Notes under the pieces: model-generated | What the model saw: the letters and a program-made list of their open reading frames with translations, nothing else | Database searches by the model: none | Told to the model about the DNA's origin: nothing | Assembly (NCBI RefSeq): GCF_932526225.1 | Contig: NC_064046.1 | Span: forward strand, 12,569,208 to 12,633,207 | From: Nematostella vectensis | Taxonomy: Eukaryota; Cnidaria; Anthozoa; Actiniaria; Edwardsiidae | DNA: 64,000 nt | Direction: 5' to 3' | Translations under genes and position numbers: made by a program | Part shown: one piece after another, positions 22,278 to 33,885 of the stretch | How positions within the stretch are numbered: position 1 is the stretch's first letter | Layout of the letters: each line of letters starts with the position of its first letter

Positions 22278-22937
22278 GTGATTACATGCGCATATCTAAA
22301 TATTCCCCTGGTTTTGCTATAGGTGATTATTTGCGCTTACTCGAGTATTCGCCGCGTCTTACGCTAGTATTCGCTACGTAAGCGCGTGTCTTCCACAGTG
22401 CAGACAGGGTGATTATATGTGCATATCTCAATATTCCCCTGGTTTTCCTATAGGTGATTATTTGCGTTTACTAAAATATTCGCCGTGTTTTCCGCTAGTA
22501 TTCGCTAGCGTAAGCGCGTGTCTTCCGCAGTACAGACAAGGTGATTATATGTGCATATCTCAATATTCCCCTGGTTTTCCTATAGGTGATTATTTGCGTT
22601 TACTAAAATATTCGCCGTGTTTTCCGCTAGTATTCGCTAGCGTAAGCGCGTGTCTTCCGCAGTACAGACAAGGTGATTATATGGGCATACCTAAATAATC
22701 CCCTGGTTTTCCTATAGGTGATTATTTGCGTTTACTAAAATATTCGCCGTGTCTTCCGCTAGTATTCGCTAGCGTAAGCGCGTGTCTTCCGCAGTAAAGA
22801 CAAGGTGATTATATGTGCATATCTAAATATTCCCTAGGTTTTCCTATAGGTGATTATTTGCGCTTACTAGAGTGTTCGCCGCGTCTTTCGCTAGTACTCG
22901 CTGGCGCAAACTCGTGTCCGTCGGGCAAACGTGGTGA
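22278..22937. repeat. 132-bp tandem repeats, five copies, left subterminal zone
   Basis: Copies start at about 22278, 22409, 22541, 22673 and 22805 with (A)GGTGATTA, spaced 131-132 bp. Each contains CGTGTCTTCCGCAGTA, CCCCTGGTTTTCCTATAGG and GTATTCGCTAGCGTA. Because 132 is divisible by three, long open frames appear by chance; they are not genes. Confidence 0.9.
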
Positions 22938-23309
22938 TAATTTGCGTTTGGAGACAGTAAAACTTTGGACATAATATTCATGTTAAAAATAGTTTATTAA
23001 CAACTTTTTTTACGTGTAAGTCAGTGAAATGTAAAATACAAGTGCATAATGTCTTCAGAATAACAAATGCTAAGCCAGTGATAAAAAAACATAAATACGT
23101 TCTATAGCTAATTTCGCGTTACATTAATAATCAGCACTTAGTGAGGCAGTACTAAGTATCAGTACTAAGTTCAATAAGAAACTGATTTATTAAAAAAATA
23201 AAATTTATAAACCTGTGCAAAAAATTGTAATATTCAGATGTAGTCAGGCCAGAACAAAAGGGAACAATGAATTTGGGGTGTATTAGTAATGAATACGCTA
23301 AAGAGTTTT

Positions 23310-24476
23310 GTACAGGACCCGAAATGATCCCAGGACCCGAAACGGTCCCAGGACCCGAAACGATCCCCAAAAGTACCCCAAATGATCCTCGGACCCGAAC
23401 CGGTACCGACGATTCCCCGAAATCAACCCCAAGGAATTGCGGTAATGGACAAAGGGAAAGCAGAAGAAATACTTGCAATTCTTGAAGCATAATTAAGGGT
23501 TAACAGCGACTCAATTTCTAAACAACGTGACTTAAAGATATTAAATTCCAATACAATACTTCTATTTATTAAATTGCCCGGCGTTAAACACATAAACAGA
23601 GTCCAAAACAAATACACAACTTTCAATTGCTACTGAAAGGAATACAGCATAAACATAGCACAGCTTTGCTCAGATCAACCAAACTCTCGACTTTCCATCA
23701 CACTCTAAACATTTTGCGGTTCCGACATATGACTCTCATTTCCTGTAAACATCACCCCTAAAATTAATATTCATTTGACAACCAAACATGTATTTCACCA
23801 CGAAATTCTTGTTTACACGAGCGAATATTTACCGACACATTATATTTAGGCAGCCGGTTTGGCCGAGAAGATGGAATGACAAAAGCACACTGAGTAATAC
23901 ACTCGAACAACCCTTCTACTACCGATGCAAAATATTAAGAGGATGTGGCATTTGTTGAAAGCAATATTATGTGAGTTTTGAATTTCCTCATGTAGTCGTG
24001 CGTACACCCCGGCATGATCTCATGATAGAATAATTCTTTCATTCGCCGAATACAAACATGCAAAAAAATAACCTTAACACATTTCGCTTTCTATGAAAAG
24101 CAGCATGTCCTATCCTTTCTTTTTGGCTTGTTATGTAAAGATGATTTATCCACACCGTGTTCTTCAAATTACTATCACAGGAATTGTTAGTTGACCCCAA
24201 TTTCTGACTCAACCACTGTATTTCCCCCGCAGTCCTATATTAATATCTTAATACTATAGTTTTAGTTAATGTAAATTTCCTTTTAATAACACAAATAAAG
24301 CTAAATGTTTCATATGTTTTTAAAACTGAAAGCCAATCCTTACACATTCCTTTTGTTGTCCATTACTGCAATTCCTTGGGGATCGTTTCGGGTCCCGGGA
24401 TCAGTTGGGGAACTTTTGGGGATCGTTTCGGGTCCTGGGATCGTTTCGGGTCCTGGGATCATTTCGGGTCCTGTAC
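23310..24476. mobile_element. Nested 1.17-kb element with ~130-bp inverted repeats and 6-bp duplication
   Basis: The left GTACAGGACCCGAAATGATC and the right end are near-perfect inverted repeats extending about 130 bp, through several GGACCCGAAACG(A/G)TCCC sub-repeats to GCAATTCCTT or its complement. AGTTTT borders both sides (23304-23309 and 24477-24482), a 6-bp candidate target duplication. The interior has no recognisable transposase. Confidence 0.75.
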
Positions 24477-26093
24477 AGTTTTCCAGTGGTTTATGAACCA
24501 TTCTATTAGAATTTTATCAAAAAAACATATTTATTGTGTTTAAAGGTGACGCGGGTTCGATGGTTTATAATTTGTTTATGAAATTCAAACCTTGTTGCGC
24601 TAATATTTGTAATCCATCGAATCCTAAAAAGCCAGAAACCACAGTTACAACAATATAAGCTGTTTGAAATACCAAGCCAGCTATTGCCGAATTTGGCATT
24701 TCATTGAAAGCACCAGTTTCGATAAAACATATACTTTTAAGTATATATCTATAGAAGAGTGGTCTAACATGCAAGTTCGACGGCGCTTGCACGTAATTTT
24801 GATCTATCAAAATATTTTGAGTACATCGATATCAACACTTTCAAATAAAAGGCATATACATTTGGCAATTTGCTTGTTATAATCTCTAAACAGCTATTTT
24901 TAGTCCATGGTATTTGGCTTTTCAGGGTTCGAAAGAATTGTGAAACCTGTGTTAAAACAAGTTCGTATCAGCGCGGTTATAATAGCATAGCTGTTATTTC
25001 GCGTCTGTTACAGAGGGGTGTGTTAATACACGAACATGCGAAAGCACACTTACAAACAGGAAGAAAGCTCTGCTAAGCAGGGTTGAGGGCCTAGACACTC
25101 AAAGCTATCCAGGCGCTTGTGGAGCACCTACTAAGTTAAAGGCATGACAAATAATAATTACTAATTTTACACTTACAGACTTATCTATTGTGATTGGTTC
25201 TGATTAATAATCGCGACAAACATCATACTGTAGTCCTTGTAGTCCCTTTTCCTGCAGAAAAAAAAGAGAGGAAAAATTAATAGAGATTACTTACATTTAT
25301 TTACTATTTGTATTTAAAAACAAAGAAAAACAAAACAAGAGCAACACATTAGACAGCAAAAGTGATAAAAGTTCATTGTTATCCAGCCTAGTTTTTATAT
25401 ACAATGCTCAGGAATACTCTACACAGCAAAATTGATAAGTTTATAAACAGTATGGACAGCACAACTAATGAAATCCTCCGAGCTAATAATCTCACTGAGT
25501 GATGAACCAGTAGCGTGTCAGCTGTTGATAAATAGCTTGGTTCGCACTACCGAAGCCTCGAAATATAAATCATAACAGAATAAGTTCTTTTTTTGCCTTG
25601 CTGTTACCCAAAGAAATTAAAGGTTATTGGCTTATCTCCTTATGAATAAATAGCTTGGCTAAATAGTATTGTAAGTTTAATAATTTAGTTTGTTAGGACA
25701 TTGTTTCAACCGTTATCGAAGCTTTACTTTCCCCTCTGAATATCCTGGCCCACAAAATATATTCTTAACTCACCATTAACTTTATAATATGCATTCCACT
25801 GTATCGTCTTGAAGAAGATAGGAATTCGAGGTAGAGGCAAAACTCAAAGTTATAACACGCGTAACGCTGAGGCGGTTAACCGTCGACCAGACCGCCAAAC
25901 TTTTGAAAAGAAAAAATCCGCTGGCCCCTGTACCGCTTTTGCTATCAGTAAAAAAATATTTGCGAATACACGCGGAAGACTTGGGAATATTCCAGATCTT
26001 ACACTGTAGAATATTCGAGCAGACGCGGTGTCCACCTCATGTCTTACCACTGGGGAAGACTTGCGGAAAACTCGAGTTTACACCCATGGATTA

Positions 26094-26690
26094 TTAGGGG
26101 AAGACATGCGAATACGAACAAAAGGGGGGTTACCAAAGGGGGGCTATGAAGACATGCGAATATGCGCGCAAGACATGGGGAATATTCCACATCTTACACT
26201 ATAGAATATTCGAGTAGACGCAGCGACGACCTCATGTCTTACCACCGGGGGAAGTCTTGTAGAATACACGAGTTTACACCCGTGGATTATTAGGGGAAGA
26301 CATGCGAATACGAACAAAAGGGGGGTTACCAAAGGGGGGTTATGAAGACATGCGAATATGCGCGCAAGACATGGGGAATATTCCAGATCTTACACTCTAG
26401 AATATTCGAGTAGACGCAGCGACGACCTCATGTCTTACCACCGGGGGAAGTCTTGTAGAATACACGAGTTTACACCCGTGGATTATTAGGGGAAGACATG
26501 CGAATACGAACAGAAGGGGGTTTACCAAAGGGGGTTTATGAAGACATGCGAATATGCGCGTAAGACATGGGGAATATTCTAGATCTTACACTGTAGAATA
26601 TTCGAGTAGACGCGGAGTCGACTTCATGTCTTACCATCGGGGAAGACTTGTGTAAAACACGAGTTTACACCCGTGGATTATTTGGGAAAG
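26094..26690. repeat. ~194-bp tandem repeats, right subterminal zone
   Basis: About three copies are marked by GAAGACATGCGAATACGAAC near 26102, 26296 and 26491. Each holds TTACCAAAGGGGG, GGGGAATATTC, CTCATGTCTTACCA and GAGTTTACACCC. A partial copy precedes them from about 25960. They are repeats of the transposon end. Confidence 0.85.
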
Positions 26691-26965
26691 ACATGAGGTA
26701 GACACTAAGTATGCACCTTGTCTTCCATATGGTGTAAATTAGATGCATACTCGCATCTTCCGCGTGTCTTCACACGGTGTATATTAGGGCATTACTTGTT
26801 GTAATTTATAGTCTTGAGTATATTCGGAGAATACTTAGGGAAGACACGGGAATATTTACCCCTAGGGGGAAGACGCAAGGAAGACAGAGGAAGATTTCAA
26901 ATCTTACTTAAATCTGCCCTCAGGAGTATATCTGAGAATACTCGACTTTTTTTTTTGCCGTGAAC

Positions 26966-28282
26966 GTAGGAAGAACCACCGGACATCCTCTATCTGCTGG
27001 TGTGCGTCGGACCTTGTGGTCTGCGTCGACAGTTGGTTAATTAATAAACCTTTAAAAGAAAGAGTCGACAGCAACGCAGATTTATGTTTTTTAGAACGAT
27101 ATTTCGGCAGACCATTACCTGCCTTCTTCAGCTATGCTGGACTGGTGGATAGAAATATGCAACTGATGGTTTGCAACCATTCTCAGGAGGGCAAACTGTG
27201 CTAACTTTAGTAAAGCAAATGGGCGACTAGGTCACCTGTACTCCACAAAGGGTAGGAAGATTTCGTGCAATCGTGCAATAACAACCGATCCTAAGTCTCA
27301 CTGGGGACATTCCTTTGCATCTCGTCGGCCGAGTACACCTCAGCAATTAGGCCGATTAATGGAACGCTAAGGGTTACTTCCAGGCAGTAAGTCAGCTGTA
27401 ATTTTCGACCCTCTTCCTCCCCTTTGCAGGAGTCGCTTTAAAAAGACAAATGGTCCCTCTTAGGACGCCTGTGAAGGAGTATACATTTGTATGTTGTTTT
27501 TGTTAAGAATATTTTTCTGTATAAAAACCCATTATATATTGTATTTATATCGTTTCGTGGATGTGCAGGCTCCACCACTGTTTAGAATTTTATTTCCATT
27601 TGTTCCTGTTAATTGGATTTACCGATAAATTTTATTATCATTTGTTATATACTGAAAGCTGGAAGTATCTATATTATGGTTTATAAAGACAAAATATATT
27701 AAATACATTGGTAATTTGGCTTAATATTTAATCTGTATTTGTGCTACAAACCAGATCATATCAGTAAAATATTAAAGCTCCTAAAAAATTCATAACCCTC
27801 TCCTCCCTCTGAAGGCTTTATTAACCATTTCTAAGCCCCTGCCCCTCCTTTGGTGGTTAAAAATTTTCGGAGCCTCCCCTCCATATCCCCCCCTCTACCC
27901 CCCCCCCCCCCTCGGTGTAGCTTTATATGCTTGGAAAACAGGAAATTTCCTCTAGAATTCTATTCATGGGGGGTTCAGAGTAAAGGAGGGCAGGTGAGAC
28001 TCAGTACTTTCTCACTTTTACATAGAGCATACGAAACTCACAGATAACATTTATCTTGTTTGTTTTTTTAGTTCCTTTTCACTGGTAATCATGAGCTTGC
28101 GCAACCGCTTGCCAAAATAGCACTATACATTTAAGCTCTAACTACAATCTGATTCTTACTATGAACTATTGTATTCTCCCTGAAAAAAGAAGGACGATGC
28201 TTCCCTGGACCCTGTAACAAAGACTGTGTAAAATATTTCAGTACTTATACAACTTCAAAACGAATTCTGTTAACATATTCAC
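26966..28282. other. Intergenic, 3' flank of the fucosyltransferase-like gene
   Basis: AT-rich sequence with a long C-run at about 27898-27912. No coding exon is supported. The minus-strand gene's 3' UTR should lie just left of 28283. Confidence 0.5.
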
Positions 28283-31200
28283 TCAGTAAAAATTCTTCAG
28301 CTTTGTTTTGGAGTTCATCTGTTCAAAGCTTGAACAATCTTCGTCACCAAATGCAAACGCACTTTTATTGCGCATGCTCATAGCAACCGCTGAATAGCTG
28401 AAACTGCTGTCGCAGATGATGAGGTAGTCACATTCTGCGAGCAGAAACTGGTCGACGAGCATTGAGACAATGCCTTCTGAGACCCCGGATATAGTCTGAA
28501 TGGAAGCATGCACCGGGGACTTTGTCTTACTTTTTGTACAATTCATACTTGACTTTGATGACAGTTGCCCTCGTGTTGCAACTACCATTGCACGCAATTT
28601 GTAACTCGTTGCCGCGCTTGCCTTATGGTTTGCGACATGCTTTTTGCTCAGTTTCTTTGCTATAGTTTTATCTAAGTGTTCAATGGTTAAGTTGGTTGAT
28701 AGAACTTTCGCTTGGTATCGCTGTTTAGCAAACTCTCGAACAAAGCCGCTATCAGTCGCTAGAAACAATTTCGTTTTCCCAAACACTTTTGGCCCAAGAT
28801 TCCTTTCGAACCTCTCCGCACACTTTAAAAAGCCCAAGACACCTTTGTTATTTGGAACTGATTGGTTCGCGGTAAACGCAGTGTCGCCAGTCCTAATATG
28901 CATGCCTATAACCGGGTACCCTGTGCTTCGCATTTTTCCCGCCATTTTCTGTGTGTAGTGTTCTATGATTGGAGATTTCTTGAAAAGAAAATGGAACGCA
29001 CAGCCGAAAAGAGAGGCATACGTCACATCAGGCTGTATCAATGGCTTCACTCCTAGTTCCCTAGCTCTTTTCATGAGGTATTTATTTTTAGGTATATTTT
29101 TTTCGGCAAAATACCATATGGTGTTTACCGCTTCGACGGGGAACTCGAAATATTTGTCGAAATCAGTACGAGTGAACCATTTCGTAAATCCCTCGCTGTG
29201 TTCAATGTGCCAACCGTTCTTTTGTTTCTCCGCTAGTTTATGAGTTCCCCAGTAATGCCTTCGTATTCCTTGAGTCTCGTTTTCGCGACATTCAAGCGGC
29301 TTTGTGTAATTCCATTGCAACCCTCTTGGCATTAGGTGTTTTTCCAGGGGCTCCGGTGTAGTCCAGTCAATGAGAAACGCTCGATCGGTGAGAACTGCGA
29401 GATAGAACAGCGCTATTACAGCACGAATACGATTTCCGTACCCGAAGCAGCCATGACCCTCCCCAGGACAGCTATATACCAAGTATCGCTTCTTCTCTCG
29501 ACCTGAGATGATGCGATTTTGAAGACGGGTGTAACGGTGTAGCCATTGACCACCGCAAGAAGAATACAAACTTCTTTTAACTCCATAACCCTCGAGTTTC
29601 AAATCAAAATCATCAAGTCTCGTGTCTGTTATTTTTTCTTGGATCTTGGTTCTTGTTCCTTTCTTTTTTGTAAACTTTAGTACCTTGTATTGGCGACGAG
29701 AGTTTTGAGAAGGTTTTCTTAGAACTTGATTTCTAAAAACTAGATTTTCCTGGAACCACGTTGTTTTCCAGTCGGCCTTACGTTTTCTTGGGAGATAGGG
29801 CTGCGGTTGTTCGCCAGTTATTGCTGTCTGCTTTGCGCTCTCCACACGTGCGTATTTTAATGCCTCAAATCTGTTTTCAGTCTTCCAATAGTTTAAGTAT
29901 TTGCTCTCTAAAGGAAAAACAAATTACATTTAGCTTTAGGGTCGTCATTTATCAACTAGCTGGAGGGGGTCGGAGGTATGATCCCCCACTCCTCTGAAAT
30001 CCGACTCGAGCCCCCTGGAAAAAATTAAGTTGAAGCTCTCGTAAGCGACCACCTTGGGAACTGAAAATTGTGGTCGTTAACGGAGCTGGTCTCTTACGAG
30101 AGCTTGCCCTCATAAGCGACCACTGGGCGTCAAAAACTTGAACAATAGGTGTTGGTCGCTTACGGGAGCTTAATTAAAATGCTGGAATCTAAAAGTTATC
30201 GTGATAATAACAACGCTGTGATATTTTGGTTTATTGCTTGATTTTAAAACTAGGTATTTGACTTATCATGGGAGTGAGTTGTTTTATTTAATAGCAATTA
30301 ATTCTACGCAAAGTAGCTCGTTATGCTCGTTTATATCGACGACTTGAGCTTTTCGTCATGAGAATATCTTCTGCGTCTACGACGATCGCATGGCGTCTTT
30401 TGTTAGCCGATTTCTAAAGCGTGCAACAAACAAGTGGATGCCTATTGTAACTGGAAAAAGGATAAACCGTGGAGCTGGCAATGGACTAGAGATTCCTTGC
30501 ATTTATAAATTTTCGGGAGACAAAGAAATGTCAATCCCATGGTTGAAATTGAAGTTAAGAAAATTGTAATTATGAAATTCTTTAATGGTTGCCTACTGGT
30601 TGCCCACATTGTTGCCTACTACGCTTATACATATCAAACATATTCCCCAAGGATAGTGTCCTTCGTTTGCATTGCCTTATATGGTCATTGATGCCCATAT
30701 TTAGAAGAGCTAAAGTTTTCCCGCTCCCTGATCTCCAGAAAATATGGTGAAAAATGCTGATTCCTGTCAATTTGAGACTCATGGCAAGAATTTGTCCAAA
30801 AAAAACTGACAGCTTGGTCAAATTTTTATCTCACTAATCTTGAAAAGCCCTTAGACCCAGGCCTCCAAGTGATTGACCGAGCGGGTTTGAAGGTCACCCA
30901 AATATTGATATGTGTGATTTCAGCATGTATTGGATATGATGTTTATCAGGTGTTGACTGATGTCAAAAATCATTGTGGTCGCTTACGAGAGCTTTAAAAT
31001 AAAAGAAAATCTTAGTTAGTGGTTTGAAATTGTGGTCGTTAACGGAGCTGGTCGCACCGATAAGTTGGTCGCTTACGAGAGCTTAGAATTACAGAGTTTT
31101 TTTTTGACAATTCAATCGGTGATTCGTGATCGTGGTCGTTATCGGAGCTGGTCGCTTACGAGAGCGGTCGCTCAGAGAGCTTCGACTGTAGAAACTTTTA

Positions 31201-31789
31201 AGGACAAGGGGCATTTACCCCCCCCCCCCCCCCCCCTCTACCCTCTGGAACCCCTGGACGTTTTACCCCTCCCCCACCCCCCGAAATTCCCCCTCCATAG
31301 GGGTGGGAGGGGGTAGGGTATGGATGTTTTCTGGAACTACACAATCGGGAATAATTTTTTTTTCGAGAAAGAATCAAAGTACAATAAAACAATTATCGAA
31401 TTCTGTTTTAGTGATATGCGAAATAAACAATGTCTTGCTAAGTGAAATAAGTACCGGTCTTTGGCGTCGCCTGTTTCTTGTCTCGGTATTGATTATTCCG
31501 GATATCAATAAAACCTCATCCAGTAATTGTTCATGATGGTGTTGATAATGTTGATGTAGATGATGATGAATGATGGTGAGAATTCTCTAACAATGGTTAA
31601 TGAATGAGATGATTATTCCTTACCTGTTTCTCGGAATTCGCTGTACAGTAGAAACATCACAATGCAAGTCATTAACGTGAACGCCAAGAACCACTTGGCG
31701 GCTCTCTTGTGTTGCAGCATGTGCTGTCCTCTTTCTCGCACGAAACTAGCATCTACATCTACATTGTTAATCCACAAAGGGGTTACCAT
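28283..31789 (-). CDS. Type II membrane fucosyltransferase-like glycosyltransferase
   Basis: Two exons on the minus strand: 31789-31624 and 29907-28283, 1791 nt, 596 residues, phase-matched across a 1.7-kb intron. Exon 1 gives a short basic cytosolic stretch and a signal anchor at about residues 34-49 (FLAFTLMTCIVMFLLY), so a Golgi type II topology. The catalytic part has CPGEGHGCFGYGNRIRAV (about 200-220), the HxRxGD motif as HIRTGD (about 392-397), FLATDS (about 437) and DYLIICDSSFSYSAVA (about 548). This order matches alpha-1,2/alpha-1,6 fucosyltransferase-type GT-B enzymes (GT11/GT23/GT37 style) that use GDP-fucose. Acceptor and linkage cannot be read. The start follows an in-phase acceptor-like site at 31792, so a 5' UTR exon may lie upstream. 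The intron houses a transposon (30030-31192). Confidence 0.75.
30030..31192. mobile_element. 'CTCTCGTAAGCGACC' family element, copy 1
   Basis: The sequence carries many copies of GCTCTCGTAAGCGACC and its complement, plus GTGGTCGTTAACGGAGCTGG, and ends GAGAGCTTCGACTGTA. The same end and interior recur in opposite orientation at 57757-58617. From 30390 it holds a plus-strand frame starting MASFVSRFLKRATNKWM that is also present in copy 2. It lies in the intron of the fucosyltransferase-like gene. Confidence 0.75.
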
Positions 31790-31809
31790 CACTGTGGATA
31801 TAAATTAAT

Positions 31810-32262
31810 TGTATAAGTAAATAAATAAATAAATAAATACATTAATTAATTAATTAACTAAAATAATAATAATAATAATAAAAATAATAATAAGGCAGAA
31901 TAAAAAAAAGATGAAATAAAGTAAAAAGATAAAAATCTTTTAAACAGCATTGTTAGTATTAATATAATTTTATTAATTTTATTTTATTTTATTCGTTCTC
32001 TAAAAATATCTGCACCAGTGGAATCCAGGGTAAGGCGGGGCAGCTTGTTCCATTCTTTTATTGTCCTACAGAAAAACGAGTTCTTATAAGCTTCTGTTCT
32101 TGGACATAACTCGATAAATTTATCTGGATGAGAGCTGCGTAATTGGCGGGTGCGTCTATCAATATTGTCTGGTATCTCAAGTGCTGATTTTTTGTTAACA
32201 GCCTTGTAAAATAATGTAAGCCTGGTATCCTGGCGCCTTTTAGAGAGAGGGGGCCACTCCAA
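31810..32262 (-). pseudogene. Non-LTR retrotransposon reverse-transcriptase C-terminus, fragment
   Basis: The minus-strand frame 32262-31984 reads WPPLSKRRQDTRLTLFYKAV, then FIELCPRTEAYKNSFF and TIKEWNKLP, the standard C-terminal end of metazoan non-LTR retrotransposon ORF2 proteins. It is followed by AT-rich simple repeats (AATA/TTA) at 31816-31900, consistent with a 3' tail. It is 5'-truncated and inserted just upstream of the fucosyltransferase-like gene. Confidence 0.8.
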
Positions 32263-33351
32263 ATCGTTTAGGATGTTTGTGACTGTGCCAGGACCACGCG
32301 GCTAATAACTCCCCTGCAAAATACAGGGTAATTCGTTTTTTTTTTTTCAACCAAGCGCGGTAGCTAGTTGTGTATTCCGATTGATTTAAAGTGTGCCCGT
32401 GCAGAAAGTATCTTTTCCATCCTTTGTCCTTCACCACATAAAATTCTGCAGACAAGTAATGTTAAGTAGGGAAAACTAATAGCATGAATTGGGGTCATCA
32501 GACAATGAATTTGGGTAATATAAGACCGGCAAAACTGTTGGCAATTTTATCTGTCATAACTTAAATAAAGAATGCAAACATATAAATCTGACAAAAAGCC
32601 AAGCAAATAATATTGATAAAGCTTGTAAAACTTATTTGTTCGACGTTTTGTCAGAGCTTTGTTTCTGTAAAAATAAGTAATAATGTAAATATTTATTGCA
32701 AACACTCCAAAACCCCTTCAGAACAATCGCAGAAAAAATATATATATATACCTGGAAAAATTCTTGAATACAGAAAACAGATGCACTCTTAATCGTGGGC
32801 TTTGTTGTATTCCAAACGCTTGGATGTTTTTGCGATTTTCCTTCCTCTCTGTGAAATGGATCTAAACTCGAGCTCCACAAGCAGCGTCTCATGTATTCCG
32901 ATTCTTGATTAAAACGCAAGGATGCACACACTAATAGATTGTTTTGTACGTTATATTGAATTATGTGCATATTTTGTCTTTTTCTTTACCAAACGCGATA
33001 AAAACAACTAAAAGGTTTAACTTCCCTTTAACATACACTGATTTCTGCATTTCAAGTTGATGATGAAAGAAAAAGTTTTTTTTTACGACTTTTTGTTTAA
33101 TTTTTGAACTTTTGATCGCCTTCCGAAATCCACCGTAATCTCAGCCCCACAATACGGGGTTGTCTTTGGTAGTGTTATATAGTGTGGTACTGTTGTTGTA
33201 CTGGCTTGGTGGTATTCTATTGTTTTAGAATTGTTAGGCAGGGCTCAAGGATGAATATTTTAAGCAAATTCCAAATGCATTTTATGATAATCGAGACGGA
33301 TTATGTAACCTCGATGTAATTGGGGCATCGCAATCCAATCAAGTATACAAA

Positions 33352-33885
33352 AAAAATAATCTAATGGGAGTCTAAAGCTTAAAAATAGCCCCCCAAAAAA
33401 TAATCTAACGGGAGCCTAAAGCTTAAAAGTAGCCCCCAAAAAAATTAATCTAATGGGAGACTAAAGCTTAAAAGGAGCCCCCCAAAAAATTAATCTAATG
33501 GGAGACTAAAGCTTAAAAGGAGCCCCCCAAAAATTAATCTAATGGAAGACTAAAGCTTAAAAGGAGCCCCCCAAAAAATTAATCTAATGGGAGACTAAAG
33601 CTTAAAAGGAGCCCCCCAAAAATTAATCTAATGGGAGACTAAAGCTTAAAAGGAGCCCCCCAAAAATTAATCTAATGGGAGACTAAAGCTTAAAAGGAGC
33701 CCCCCAAAAATTAATCTAATGGAAGACTAAAGCTTAAAAGGAGCCCCCCAAAAATTAATCTAACGGGAGACTAAAGCTTAAAAGGAGCCCCCCAAAAATT
33801 AATCTAACGGGAGACTAAAGCTTAAAAGGAGCCCCCCAAAAAATTAATCTAATGGGAGTCTAAAGCTTAAAAGGAGCCCACCCCC
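33352..33885. repeat. 44-46-bp minisatellite, about 12 copies
   Basis: Tandem copies are built from TAATCTAATGGGAGACTAAA and GCTTAAAAGGAGCCCCCC plus an A-run. The left copies are more diverged (CCTAAAGC, AAAATAGCC). Length varies only in the A- and C-runs. The array ends in a C-rich stretch and is followed by a long G-run at 33920-33935. Confidence 0.95.

Larger units (their letters stand above)
22015..26962. mobile_element. 4.95-kb CAC-ended DNA transposon (EnSpm/CACTA-like), nonautonomous
   Basis: The left end CACGGCAAAAAAGTCGAG is mirrored at the right end by CTCGACTTTTTTTTTTGCCG plus TG. Both sides are bordered by AAC (22012-22014 and 26963-26965), a 3-bp target duplication. Ends beginning CAC, a 3-bp duplication and repeat-rich subterminal zones fit EnSpm/CACTA-type elements; the family call is inference. 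Left subterminal: five 132-bp tandem copies. Right subterminal: about three 194-bp copies. Both are full of TGTCTTCC or its complement. No transposase frame is visible, so it would need a helper. A second element (23310-24476) is nested inside. Confidence 0.7.

Noticed and set aside
21941..22698. Open frames of 146 and 93 residues with YSPGFPIGDYLRLLKYSP repeats
   Set aside because: They are the 132-bp subterminal repeats of the 4.95-kb transposon read in an open frame; no start context or family supports a protein.
32281..32970. Possible minus-strand exons (FYVVKDKGWKRYFLHGHT; SLDPFHREEGKSQKHPSVW)
   Set aside because: Each has one plausible splice border, but the phases do not join (the first would hit a stop) and neither matches a family I know. 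They lie beside a retrotransposon fragment.
33352..33885. CRISPR-like regular repeat
   Set aside because: Units are contiguous with no unique spacers and the context is an animal gene desert; it is a minisatellite.
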